Origin: Cyanobacteria bacterium UBA11153 | Lineage (GTDB): Bacteria > Cyanobacteriota > Cyanobacteriia > Cyanobacteriales > Coleofasciculaceae | Length of the DNA stretch: 17,221 nucleotides | Assembly: GCA_003511885.1 (NCBI GenBank) | Contig: DOIX01000358.1 | Coordinates: 1-17,221, forward strand | Reading direction: 5' to 3' | Shown here: piece after piece, positions 1 through 7,258 of the stretch | Numbering within the stretch: the stretch's first letter is position 1 | How the letters are laid out: each line of letters begins with the position of its first letter | Program-made: the position numbers and the translations under genes | Notes under the pieces: model-generated | Seen by the model: the letters and a program-made list of their open reading frames with translations, nothing else | Database searches by the model: none | Told to the model about the DNA's origin: nothing

Positions 1-33
1 GGGAAACTTAGCCAAAAAATCAGGTCGGATTTT

Positions 34-65
34 CTCCCCTGCTCCCCTGCTCCTCTGCTCCTCTG
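34..65. repeat. 8-bp tandem repeat, four copies
   Basis: Four adjacent copies of an octamer, CTCCCCTG twice and then CTCCTCTG twice, run through this stretch. The period is 8, unlike the 7-bp period of the other tandem repeats in the window. It lies just outside the insertion-sequence-end-like 18-mer at 88-105. The function is unknown. Confidence 0.8.
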
Positions 66-87
66 CTTTCTTGAAACCTCACCAAAA

Positions 88-105
88 GACTTATTCAGCA
101 AGCCC
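88..105 (-). repeat. Insertion-sequence-end-like 18-mer, left copy
   Basis: GACTTATTCAGCAAGCCC occurs here, and its reverse complement recurs with one mismatch at 17199-17216. The motif, read as GGGCTTGCTGAATAAGTC on the minus strand, looks like a terminal inverted repeat of a cyanobacterial insertion sequence or MITE; that family link is from memory and unverified. If GGGCTTG is the outer tip, the element body would extend left, out of the window. No transposase is visible. Confidence 0.45.
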
Positions 106-306
106 TATTTAGTTGGGTTCGCTGATGAAGATGATTGGATTGACTATTTGATGCTTCGGGATCCTAAGTTTAGAGACAGATTGCAGCGTTCGCTTCAATT
201 CGCCAATGCTACGCCCTTCTGGATTTATGCAAGAGGTGTATTGTTATTGAGGTACACATATCCTCTCCTTACATCTGCTGTCGAAGTCGGGGATTTATCC
301 ACATAG
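106..306 (+). pseudogene. Possible remnant of a small coding sequence
   Basis: Directly after the 18-mer, one plus-strand frame stays open to a TAG at 304-306. It starts YLVGFADEDDW and continues with IDYLMLRDPKFRDRLQRS. The acidic start, the tryptophan and the DPKFRDRLQ helix resemble the C-terminal part of small antitoxin-like or DNA-binding proteins, but this is an impression, not an identification. No start codon with a ribosome binding site is visible, and the frame runs on through the 18-mer without a stop. It may be the 3' end of a gene cut by an insertion, or chance. Confidence 0.22.
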
Positions 307-318
307 TCTGTACCTCAA
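247..318. repeat. 10-bp inverted repeat with a 52-bp loop
   Basis: TTGAGGTACA at 247-256 is the exact reverse complement of TGTACCTCAA at 309-318. The pair lies downstream of the RND pump gene, which ends at 375 on the minus strand. The long loop and the absence of a T-run make it a poor intrinsic terminator. It may be the ends of a small relic element or a chance stem. Confidence 0.35.
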
Positions 319-374
319 CCGTCAATATTTGTAACTAGCAACTTGTATGATTATTTTTAGCAATAGTTAACTTT

Positions 375-3300
375 TTATCTCCGCTGAGGGTTGTAAGCAG
401 ATTTTAGCTTTTGCTGTTCCTTTCTGACAGCTTTATTTCTCCTGGTAATATTGTGTAACAGGGTATAAAAACAAGGAATAATAAATAGGGTGAGCAAGGT
501 AGCGAGAGATAAACCAGAAAATACTACAATACCCAAGGGTTGCAAAAACTCCGAACCTTCACCAATTCCTAACGCTAAAGGAAATAATCCTAACACAGTA
601 GTAATAGTAGTCATCATAATTGGTCGCAATCGCTGTGGGGCTGCTTTTAAAATGGCGCGGTGACGACTAATACCTGATTCTGCGTGAATTTGGTTAGCTA
701 ATTCTACCATAATAATGGCATTGTTGACGACAATTCCCACCAAAAGTACCGCACCGACAAGTACTGTTGCACCAATCGCAGTTTGAGTAAGATAAAGTCC
801 GAAAATTCCCCCAGCTAAAGCTAGGGGTACAGTTAACATAATTACTAAAGGATCGATGATAGAATTATACTGGACTGCCATGACTACAAATACGAGAAAA
901 GCTGCTAATCCTCCCAAAAGTTTTAAGGAGTTTTGTAACTGCTGATTTGTCTCAGCCGCAGCACTGGGTAAAATAGTCACGCCATCAGGTAATTCTAATT
1001 TTGCTAATACTCCATTAGTTTGGGAGATTGCTTCACTTAAAGATGCTCCTTCATTTAAGGTACCACCAATGAGGAAAACCTCTCTTTGGTTAATGCGCTG
1101 AATGTCACCCGGTGCTTGAGCAGTTTCAATTTGAGCGATATCACCCAAGCGAATTGAATTATTGTTATTTACTAATAGTGGTAATTGCTCTAATTGAGAT
1201 GGTTTTTGTACTGTAGCCTCATTTAATTGTACCCTGATATCTACTAAACGCTGATTTCTTTGTAATTGAGTGGGAACAGATCCCTCAATTGCTGTTTGAA
1301 TCGCTGCGCCAATTTCCTGTGCGGTTAAATCAAATTGTGCAACTCTTTCCCAATCTGCTCGAATTTGTATTTCCGGTTGTTTTGCGTCTGCATCTGGACG
1401 AAAACGAGCTAGGGTAACTTCTTTATCTAATGCTTTGAGTACTTTTCGACCTGCTATTTGTAGTTTCTCAGTATCTATTCCTTGGAGAATAATATCAAGA
1501 TCTGCATTACGAATTGGGGAGTTACTTACAATAATACCCCGTACTTGACCGGGGCTGACGCTGAGGCGAGTTTCGACTAAATTTAGTTTATCTAATTCTT
1601 GGGTAACTCGTTCGCTAAACGCCTCCACATCAGTATCCGGTTTCAGCGCAATTGTGCTGCTACCTCTTAAAGTATTGGCTGAGGTATTACTACCAAAGAG
1701 AAAGCCACCAGCAGTAGTAAAAGCATATTCGGTTTCTGGTTGGTTGAGGATAACTTTATCAACAATACCCATAACTTTACGGTTGGTTTCTAGAGTCGTA
1801 CCGGGCGGAAATTGCGCTCTGATAGTTGCTTGTCCTGTGTTAATTCTGGGTAAAATTTCTTGAGGAATTTGATCGACTAAAAACCAACTACCACCACCGA
1901 GAATTAAAAACGCGATCGCAATTACTAAAATTCGATATTTTACCACCAATTTGAGCGTTCTTCCATAACTTCTCGTCACCGCCTCAAACCATTGATTAAA
2001 CCCTCGTAATAGCCAAAATTTACCAATGCGACTCGACCAACTAATGGCTAATAGACGAGATGAAAGCATCGGTACTAACGTCACAGCCACTAATAAAGAG
2101 GCGGCTACTGCAAAACTAATCGTAAGAATTAATTCATTAAATAATAGAGAGAAAAAGCCACCAATCAGGAGAAATGGGAGGACAGCTACTAAGTTAGTGG
2201 TTGTAGAAGCTACCAAGGCAGATTCTACTTCTCGACTGCTAATTTCAGCTTGTAAAATAGGAGAAATAGTTGGATAAGTAGGAAGGACAAAATTATCTAA
2301 ATTCCCGTTTATGTCTCCATTCCTATTTACCATGTCTCTGTCTTTCTCTACGGATATTTTCTTTTCCTCCTTCCGTCTCCCGGAAAAACCTACAGCGATG
2401 TTTTCTAACATGACAATGGCATTATCTACAACAATCCCCACCCCTAACGCCAATCCTCCTAGACTAAAAACATTAAGAGATAAACCAAATAACTGCATTA
2501 AAATCACAGCCGCGAGAGTCGCCAAAGGAATAGCAAGAACGATAATTAATGTTTGACGCAAAGAACCTAAAAATAGAAAAACCGCCACGGCTGCTAAAAC
2601 TGCACCAATTAATCCGGAACTAGCCACATTAGCGATAGAATTGCGAATAAAAACTGACTCATCTAGAGTAGTAACTAACTCCATATCTGCCGGAATCAAA
2701 CCCGACTCTCGCAACTGGGTAATACGTTTTTTCACCCCATCAACAACTTGAATCGTATTCGCATCTGGTTGCTTTTGAATACTGACTTTAACAGCGGGTT
2801 CTCCATTTAGATAAACAAAGACTCTTTGCTCTTCCGTACCATCAATAACTTCAGCAAAATCTCTTAAGTAAACAAGTGTCGGAGAGACATTTTCCCCACT
2901 TCCAATTCCCGGAATCTCAAAAGAAAGATTGCGAATTTCCTCCACATCTCGAAACTTCCCGACTGTGCGAGTCAGAGGCTCTACTTCCCCTCCACGGAGT
3001 CGTCCTCCAGAAACATCTTGATTGCGGTTTTTTAGACTATCTAAAATATCCTTTAACCCGATACCTAATGCTTGCAAACGATTAGGATCGATTTTAATCC
3101 CCACTTCTTCAGTAACACCACCAGCTACATCTACCCCAGCTACTCCAGGTATAACACTAAGTTCACGACTCAATTCTTCATCAGCAAATATTCGCAATTC
3201 CCTATCTGTTAAAGCCGAAGAATTCAGCGCCAATTCATAAACAGGTGATTGGGAAGGATCGAATTTAAACAAGCGCGGTTGCTCAATAATATCAGGTAAA

Positions 3301-3662
3301 TTACTTTGGGCGCGATTAAAGGAAGCCGTAGCATCATTAAGTGCTTGCTCGATATCACCTCCCGGTTGAAAAAATAGGTCTAAACTTACTTGTCCTTCAC
3401 GAGTTTGAGAAAATACTTGTACCACTCCCTCAGTAGCAGTTAAAGCTTTCTCCAAAGGTTTAGTAATTTCTTCAACTGCTACCTCTGGGGATACTCCTGG
3501 TGCAGCTAATCTTACCCCAATTCGGGGATAGGTGATTGATGGTAACAAATCAACCTGAATCTGAGGTAAGAAAAATACCCCTAACACGATAACAGTTAGG
3601 GTTAAGATGAGAGTGCCAATATGACGGCGAATTGCGATCGCGCTGATGCTAAATATAGTCAT
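375..3662 (-). CDS. RND efflux pump, inner-membrane subunit (HAE1/AcrB-like)
   Basis: A 1095-residue resistance-nodulation-division transporter, expected to form a trimer in the plasma membrane and drive proton-coupled export of hydrophobic or amphiphilic compounds. The hallmarks are a first membrane helix at about residues 14-33, a porter domain starting DLLPSITYPRIGV, a membrane helix with GIVVDNAIVMLEN (D413, N414), and a second-half counterpart GIVVNNAIIMVEL (from residue 976). D413 matches the relay aspartate AcrB D407; the second aspartate is N414, and the AcrB K940 position is N980. Both changes are common in HAE-type pumps outside the AcrB group. The cytoplasmic link between the first-half helices carries an extra polar stretch at about 426-475, which accounts for much of the excess over AcrB (1049 residues). 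It follows its adaptor gene, 164 bp upstream. The start codon has no Shine-Dalgarno; heptamer repeats end two bases from it. The substrate cannot be predicted. Confidence 0.95.
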   Translation of the reverse strand: MTIFSISAIAIRRHIGTLILTLTVIVLGVFFLPQIQVDLLPSITYPRIGVRLAAPGVSPEVAVEEITKPLEKALTATEGVVQVFSQTREGQVSLDLFFQPGGDIEQALNDATASFNRAQSNLPDIIEQPRLFKFDPSQSPVYELALNSSALTDRELRIFADEELSRELSVIPGVAGVDVAGGVTEEVGIKIDPNRLQALGIGLKDILDSLKNRNQDVSGGRLRGGEVEPLTRTVGKFRDVEEIRNLSFEIPGIGSGENVSPTLVYLRDFAEVIDGTEEQRVFVYLNGEPAVKVSIQKQPDANTIQVVDGVKKRITQLRESGLIPADMELVTTLDESVFIRNSIANVASSGLIGAVLAAVAVFLFLGSLRQTLIIVLAIPLATLAAVILMQLFGLSLNVFSLGGLALGVGIVVDNAIVMLENIAVGFSGRRKEEKKISVEKDRDMVNRNGDINGNLDNFVLPTYPTISPILQAEISSREVESALVASTTTNLVAVLPFLLIGGFFSLLFNELILTISFAVAASLLVAVTLVPMLSSRLLAISWSSRIGKFWLLRGFNQWFEAVTRSYGRTLKLVVKYRILVIAIAFLILGGGSWFLVDQIPQEILPRINTGQATIRAQFPPGTTLETNRKVMGIVDKVILNQPETEYAFTTAGGFLFGSNTSANTLRGSSTIALKPDTDVEAFSERVTQELDKLNLVETRLSVSPGQVRGIIVSNSPIRNADLDIILQGIDTEKLQIAGRKVLKALDKEVTLARFRPDADAKQPEIQIRADWERVAQFDLTAQEIGAAIQTAIEGSVPTQLQRNQRLVDIRVQLNEATVQKPSQLEQLPLLVNNNNSIRLGDIAQIETAQAPGDIQRINQREVFLIGGTLNEGASLSEAISQTNGVLAKLELPDGVTILPSAAAETNQQLQNSLKLLGGLAAFLVFVVMAVQYNSIIDPLVIMLTVPLALAGGIFGLYLTQTAIGATVLVGAVLLVGIVVNNAIIMVELANQIHAESGISRHRAILKAAPQRLRPIMMTTITTVLGLFPLALGIGEGSEFLQPLGIVVFSGLSLATLLTLFIIPCFYTLLHNITRRNKAVRKEQQKLKSAYNPQRR

Positions 3663-3664
3663 TT

Positions 3665-3769
3665 GTTATTTGTCATTGGTCATTGGTGATTGGTCATTTG
3701 CTGTTGGTTGTTGGTCATTTGCTGTTGGTTGTTAGTTGTTGGTTGTTAGTTGTTAGTTGTTGGTTGTTG
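3665..3769. repeat. Heptamer tandem repeat (GTCATTG/GTTGTTG type), 15 units
   Basis: Fifteen consecutive 7-bp units in perfect register, variants of GTCATTG, GCTGTTG, GTTGTTG and GTTGTTA, fill the space directly before the RND pump start codon (minus strand, 3662). This is the short tandemly repeated repetitive (STRR) class known in filamentous cyanobacteria. It takes the place where a ribosome binding site would be. Confidence 0.9.
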
Positions 3770-3782
3770 CTTTTAAACAAAA

Positions 3783-3831
3783 GACTAATGACTAATGACT
3801 AATGACAAAAGACTAATGACTAATGACTAAT
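3783..3831. repeat. Heptamer tandem repeat (GACTAAT type), 7 units overlapping a stop codon
   Basis: Seven 7-bp units, six GACTAAT and one GACAAAA in the middle, overlap the stop codon of the adaptor gene (3827-3829, minus strand). Read on the minus strand the unit is GTCATTA, nearly the GTCATTG unit of the neighbouring array. The two arrays therefore face each other and could pair partly in the adaptor-pump mRNA. Confidence 0.9.
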
Positions 3832-5140
3832 CTGAAATAATACTTAAACGAACTGAATCCCCATCTTTTAATGCTCCCGAAGTACGAGCAACAAATTTTT
3901 CTCCTGGCTGCAAACCCGATCTAATTTCTACCTTGTTATTATTGCGCTCTCCCAATTGTACCAAACGAGCCGTTACTTTCGCTTCACTCCCTTTTCCTGT
4001 CACCACAAAAACGGTTCCCGATTTAGACTGAGAATTGCTTCCCTTTTCTCCGCCTCCCTTATTCCCTTCCTCTCCTCCTGCTGCTAGTGCAGTTTCAGGT
4101 ATAAGCACTTGCGGTGGAGTAGGGGAGGTAAAGCTAACTCGTGCCAAAAGTCCGCTACCAATGCGACTATTACTGTTAGGAATTGTAATTTCTATAGGAA
4201 CTTTCAGTGCTTGGGAGTTAGCAGCGGGAGAAATGCGAGCAATTTGTCCAGGAAAAGAGTTATTGGCAAAAGCATCCAATCTCACTGTCGCAGATTGTCC
4301 GATTTGCAGCTTACTAATTTCTAACTCTGAAACTTCAACTAAAACTTTGACACTGCTAAAATCACCCAACTTCAAAACTTCACTTCCAGGTGAAATCAGA
4401 TTACCCGGTTGAGTAACTCGTGCTAAAACCACACCATTAATCGGGGATGCCAGTAAAGTATATGACTGACGCTCCTGATTGCGGGCGATAACAGCTTTTT
4501 GAGCATTTACACGTTTTTGTGCAGCCACAACCCTTTCTTCTTCAGTACTAATTTGTTTAATGGTAGCTGCGAGGTTTTGTTGGGCAGTAGCAGCAGCAGT
4601 TTTAGCTAATTCTGCTTGTTGTTTGGAAACAGCACCTCCTTTCCAGAGGCTTTCCATTCTCCCTGCATCTACCTTAGCTTGTGCTAATTCTAGCCGAGCT
4701 TGTTCGGCTTTCGCTTCCGCATTACCAACTTGAGCTTTTGCTTGTGCAACTTCAGACTCAAGAGCAGCTAATTTAGCCTTTTCTTCAATTACCGCAGTTA
4801 CCAACAAGGTATCATCCAACTGCGCCAAAATTTGCCCTTGTTTAACCGCATCACCAATATCCACATTGAGTTTTAACAATCGCCCCTCAATTTGGGCACG
4901 GAGAGAGACTTCTTTGACAGGTTCGGTTTTACCAGTATATTCTAAAGGTTCTTGAAGTAATCCAGTTTTTGCGATCGCAACTTCGACTGCGGGCTTGGTG
5001 TCTTTCCCTTTAGCACCAGGAGATTCGGGTTTACCCTCTGTCTTCGTTTGGGAAAATACATTACACCCACTCAGATAGGGTGACAGGAGAAAGACACTAA
5101 TAATAGTCGCAACCCAAGCCGATGGATAGTATGAATGCAC
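3827..5140 (-). CDS. RND efflux periplasmic adaptor, lipoprotein (AcrA/membrane fusion family)
   Basis: A 437-residue membrane fusion protein that would link the RND pump encoded just downstream to an outer-membrane channel. The N-terminus has a hydrophobic segment and a lipobox L23-S24-G25-C26, so it is probably lipid-anchored at C26. The first lipoyl half-motif is at about 78-112 (GRLLKLNVDIGDAVKQGQ). An Ala/Gln/Glu-rich alpha-helical hairpin follows at about 115-225, then the second lipoyl half (ASPINGVVLARVTQPG, from 231) and the beta-barrel and membrane-proximal domains. A Gly/Ser/Lys-rich insertion near residues 350-375 interrupts the C-terminal part. No outer-membrane TolC-like gene is in the window. 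The ATG has only a weak upstream purine stretch. The stop codon lies inside a heptamer array. Confidence 0.94.
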   Translation of the reverse strand: MHSYYPSAWVATIISVFLLSPYLSGCNVFSQTKTEGKPESPGAKGKDTKPAVEVAIAKTGLLQEPLEYTGKTEPVKEVSLRAQIEGRLLKLNVDIGDAVKQGQILAQLDDTLLVTAVIEEKAKLAALESEVAQAKAQVGNAEAKAEQARLELAQAKVDAGRMESLWKGGAVSKQQAELAKTAAATAQQNLAATIKQISTEEERVVAAQKRVNAQKAVIARNQERQSYTLLASPINGVVLARVTQPGNLISPGSEVLKLGDFSSVKVLVEVSELEISKLQIGQSATVRLDAFANNSFPGQIARISPAANSQALKVPIEITIPNSNSRIGSGLLARVSFTSPTPPQVLIPETALAAGGEEGNKGGGEKGSNSQSKSGTVFVVTGKGSEAKVTARLVQLGERNNNKVEIRSGLQPGEKFVARTSGALKDGDSVRLSIISD

Positions 5141-5184
5141 AATCTTAGTTCCAATCAGGGAGTCATATCCTATTTTGAAATGTC

Positions 5185-5212
5185 ATAATAGTACCAATTA
5201 GTCTAGCTGCAA
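5185..5212 (-). promoter_or_regulatory. Candidate promoter for the efflux pair
   Basis: On the minus strand a -10-like TATTAT (5185-5190) lies 16 bp from TTGCAG (5207-5212), which matches only the TTG half of the -35 consensus. It is 45 bp upstream of the adaptor start. This is a weak, eye-found candidate; read-through from the tube genes is also possible. Confidence 0.25.
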
Positions 5213-5278
5213 ATAATTGATATGTAGTTTCTCGATAGTGTCTTTTTTCAGGAGTAACTCGTGATTTTTTTATCTACC

Positions 5279-5307
5279 ATTAGCTATTAGCCATTAGCCA
5301 TTAGCTA
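5279..5307. repeat. Heptamer tandem repeat (CATTAGC type)
   Basis: About four 7-bp units of the CATTAGC/TATTAGC family lie 13 bp downstream of the stop codon of the tube gene at 5320-5822. They belong to the same family as the large array at 13494-13573. Confidence 0.75.
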
Positions 5308-5319
5308 ACAGTTATTACC

Positions 5320-5820
5320 TTAAGCCTTAATCCGTTTTAACTCTTCCACAGCAATTTCCAAATCTTCCATTTCTATTTCCCCTGGATCTGATTTCAGATC
5401 GGAAATATTATAACTAACAGGCCAAGCCCGTTTAAACTCAAATCTAAACTCTTCTTTCGCCCCATGAGTATAAAGCCGAATTGAACCATCCCGCCGTTGT
5501 TTTGCCCAATTCCCAGTCTGGACGCTTTCTAACCAATTCCATAGAGTCATAGAAAGTGTCAAACCTCGGCGCAATGTCATATTAGTAAAACTCAGATTAC
5601 CGGGAATTTTTGTCCGGACAACTTGACCTACAGACTGACCATTTGCCCCCCACTTCTTAGGGGTAACTTCACAGATTTCTATTACCTGTTGACTAGTTTT
5701 AAAACCCTTACATTCCATGAAGTAAGCATCCACCGCGTCATTACTTCCATCCAAGTGGAGTTCAAAGTAAAATCGGCAATTCATCAGAATTTCTGGTCTT
5801 TGGGATATATCTGAAGCCAT
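5320..5820 (-). CDS. Contractile injection system tube protein (gp19-like, Afp1/Afp5 type)
   Basis: A 166-residue protein with the full signature of the tail-region family of small tube proteins: RFYFELHLDG at 16-25, FMECKGF, a Trp-Gly pair in KKWGANG, IPGNLSF, RRGLTLSMTLWNWL in the middle, and WPVSYNISDL followed by an acidic helix ending ELKRIKA. Such proteins stack as hexameric rings to make the inner tube propelled through the sheath, or form its initiator ring. It is the most canonical of the three tube-like genes and the last tail gene on this strand. A strong Shine-Dalgarno complementary to 16S rRNA (plus-strand ACCTCCTT, 5827-5834) sits 6 bp upstream of the ATG. Which of the three proteins forms the bulk tube cannot be told from sequence alone. 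Confidence 0.9.
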   Translation of the reverse strand: MASDISQRPEILMNCRFYFELHLDGSNDAVDAYFMECKGFKTSQQVIEICEVTPKKWGANGQSVGQVVRTKIPGNLSFTNMTLRRGLTLSMTLWNWLESVQTGNWAKQRRDGSIRLYTHGAKEEFRFEFKRAWPVSYNISDLKSDPGEIEMEDLEIAVEELKRIKA

Positions 5821-5849
5821 GATTTTACCTCCTTACCAGGAATTGATTT

Positions 5850-5883
5850 GTTCGTAGTAAGCGCTTAAGCGCTTACTACAAAC
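5850..5883. repeat. Long palindrome, REP-like element
   Basis: Positions 5854-5879 form a perfect 26-bp palindrome centred between 5866 and 5867 (half-site GTAGTAAGCGCTT). With one mismatch it extends to 34 bp. It lies between two tube genes, 30 bp upstream of the ATG at 5820. Elements of this look are dispersed in filamentous cyanobacterial genomes (recollection, not searched). In RNA it would form a stable hairpin that could stall or stabilise the transcript. It has no T-run, so it is not a classical terminator. Confidence 0.85.
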
Positions 5884-5955
5884 TTAGCAGTTGACTGTTA
5901 GTTACACTCAGGAATGCCCACGCTAATAACCTTTACACTCCAACCCCAAAAAACC

Positions 5956-6453
5956 TTATTGAGGTTTTGGCTTTCTCAGCTCAACGTAACGACATTTGAC
6001 ATTGTAGTCGAGATCTCCTATATCTTCAGCCTTATAGGTGGGGCTGGAGCAAGATATGGGAATAAGTCCTACTAGATCGTATTCTAGGATAGGACTACCC
6101 GCACGATTGCAGATGGTAATCACTCCAGTTGTACTGGCAACTTCCTGTGATGCACCTCCAGTATAAGCTGAGTTTTGATACTTATCTATCCATTCCATTA
6201 AAGATCTCAGACTTTCGACACTGGTTGGTGTTAGAGTCATTTCCAGATCGTTATCTACTTTTTCTCCTGTAGGTGCTGACTCAGTATAGGCTTTAGATCC
6301 CTGACTTGAACCTACCGATCCCTTAGTTTGAGAGGTGGTAAGTTCTATCTTTAAGTTCTTGCAGTTTTTAATTTGCAATTCAGCGGAAACTGCATCAGGT
6401 TTAAACCAGAATCTGGCTTTACTTCCTAGTTTGGATGGATCGAGTGCTGGCAT
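5956..6453 (-). CDS. Tube-like or tail-associated protein of the contractile injection system
   Basis: A 165-residue protein between two tube genes. It begins MPALDPSKLGSKARFWFKP, has a Ser/Thr/Gly-rich stretch at about 40-62, an amphipathic segment SLRSLMEWIDKY, and ends in a beta-rich KCRYVELRKPKPQ. The size and the strand-helix-strand pattern fit the tail-tube fold, but the usual WPV and RRG signatures are absent, so it is more divergent than its neighbours. It could be a tube initiator, a cap-proximal ring or another small tail protein. A Shine-Dalgarno AGGAGT (plus-strand complement at 6461-6466) supports the ATG. It is likely co-transcribed from the sheath promoter. Confidence 0.7.
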   Translation of the reverse strand: MPALDPSKLGSKARFWFKPDAVSAELQIKNCKNLKIELTTSQTKGSVGSSQGSKAYTESAPTGEKVDNDLEMTLTPTSVESLRSLMEWIDKYQNSAYTGGASQEVASTTGVITICNRAGSPILEYDLVGLIPISCSSPTYKAEDIGDLDYNVKCRYVELRKPKPQ

Positions 6454-6567
6454 GTTACTGACTCCTATTTTATTCTCTCAATGATGGTACTTGCTAGCTT
6501 AATTCACACCAGTCGAGACAAAAGTTACCTAACCCAAGTTACTAGCGATGGCTTAATCAGTTGCGCA

Positions 6568-6644
6568 GCTAATTGCTAATGACTAATTGTAAATTGTCGA
6601 AAATTTTACTTTGACCATCGGAGATTAGCAATTAGCTATTAGCA
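6568..6644. repeat. Opposed heptamer repeats forming a 13-bp inverted repeat
   Basis: GCTAATTGCTAAT at 6568-6580 is the exact reverse complement of ATTAGCAATTAGC at 6624-6636, with 43 bp between. Both arms are AATTAGC-family heptamers in opposite orientation. The structure lies in the 223-bp spacer between two tube genes and could form a hairpin in the sheath-tube transcript. Confidence 0.7.
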
Positions 6645-6676
6645 GACATCAAAAGGTAACTAGTAAATTAGGTTAC

Positions 6677-7162
6677 TTACTTATCTGTTTCTCGTATATA
6701 TTGTTCCAGATAGCAAGTGAATGTGCCATAAATAATATCTTTCTCTTCGTCTGCTTTCACTTCCTCCAATTCAAATTTAAAAGGCCACGCATCTTTAAAC
6801 GTATATTTTTCTACTTCATCACCTTTCCAATTGTAGGTAGTGAATACACCACTATATTTTTGAAAGTCACCACCACCACCTCTGGCTTTGGGACGGCATT
6901 TTTCCAACCAATCGTGCAGCCGCATATAAGCACTATTGGAATCTGAACTCACTGGTACTTTCACTTTGATTTCTTTAATTGGCGTGTAACCACCTTGCAT
7001 AGAGACTGTGTTAGTTACTTTGCCTGCAGAACTTTGCAAACAAACAGCGGTTCCCGCAAATTCTGGTGGGGTAACTTCAGTTGCTTCTAAGTTGTTTAAA
7101 CCTCCGCCATCAAAGGAAAGGTCAAATGCAGAAACAATCCGATGAGTAGTATTTCCGGACAT
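6677..7162 (-). CDS. Contractile injection system tube protein (gp19-like paralogue)
   Basis: A 161-residue protein encoded immediately after the sheath gene (96 bp gap), the usual place for the major tube gene in phage tails. The N-terminal beta part includes LEATEVTPPEF. The middle has MRLHDWLEKCRPKARGGGG, in the position of the LWNWLESVQ helix of the tube gene at 5320-5820. The C-terminal part has FKDAWPFKFELEEVKADEEKD, paralleling FKRAWPVSYNISDLKSD of that same gene. These shared landmarks make it a probable tube paralogue. A near-perfect Shine-Dalgarno (plus-strand ACCTCCT, 7169-7175) lies 6 bp from the ATG. Its synteny with the sheath makes it the best candidate for bulk tube, while sequence canonicality favours the other gene. 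Confidence 0.8.
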   Translation of the reverse strand: MSGNTTHRIVSAFDLSFDGGGLNNLEATEVTPPEFAGTAVCLQSSAGKVTNTVSMQGGYTPIKEIKVKVPVSSDSNSAYMRLHDWLEKCRPKARGGGGDFQKYSGVFTTYNWKGDEVEKYTFKDAWPFKFELEEVKADEEKDIIYGTFTCYLEQYIRETDK

Positions 7163-7258
7163 ATTACTACCTCCTATTTAAAGAGATTTCTTGTGCAATG
7201 AACAATTAAGAAACATGAATTGGGCGCAGTTTTCGCGCCCAGATTATTCACCTCTAAC

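Larger units (their letters stand above)
1..374. other. Intergenic stretch downstream of the efflux genes
   Basis: This stretch contains no intact gene. It holds the octamer repeat, the insertion-sequence-end-like 18-mer, a possible coding remnant and a long-loop inverted repeat, each listed separately. No convincing Rho-independent terminator for the minus-strand efflux unit can be seen. Confidence 0.6.

Noticed and set aside
375..3662. Heavy-metal RND pump (CusA type)
   Set aside because: The relay motif is VDNAI with HAE-like surroundings and no methionine-rich metal pathway is apparent, so a drug or amphiphile exporter fits better.
4035..4412. Plus-strand 125-codon open frame inside the adaptor gene
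   Set aside because: Antisense to a clear membrane fusion protein, low-complexity Pro/Ser/Phe start, no domain.
5850..5883. Rho-independent terminator at the palindrome
   Set aside because: The stem is strong but no T-run follows on the minus strand, and a well-placed gene continues downstream.
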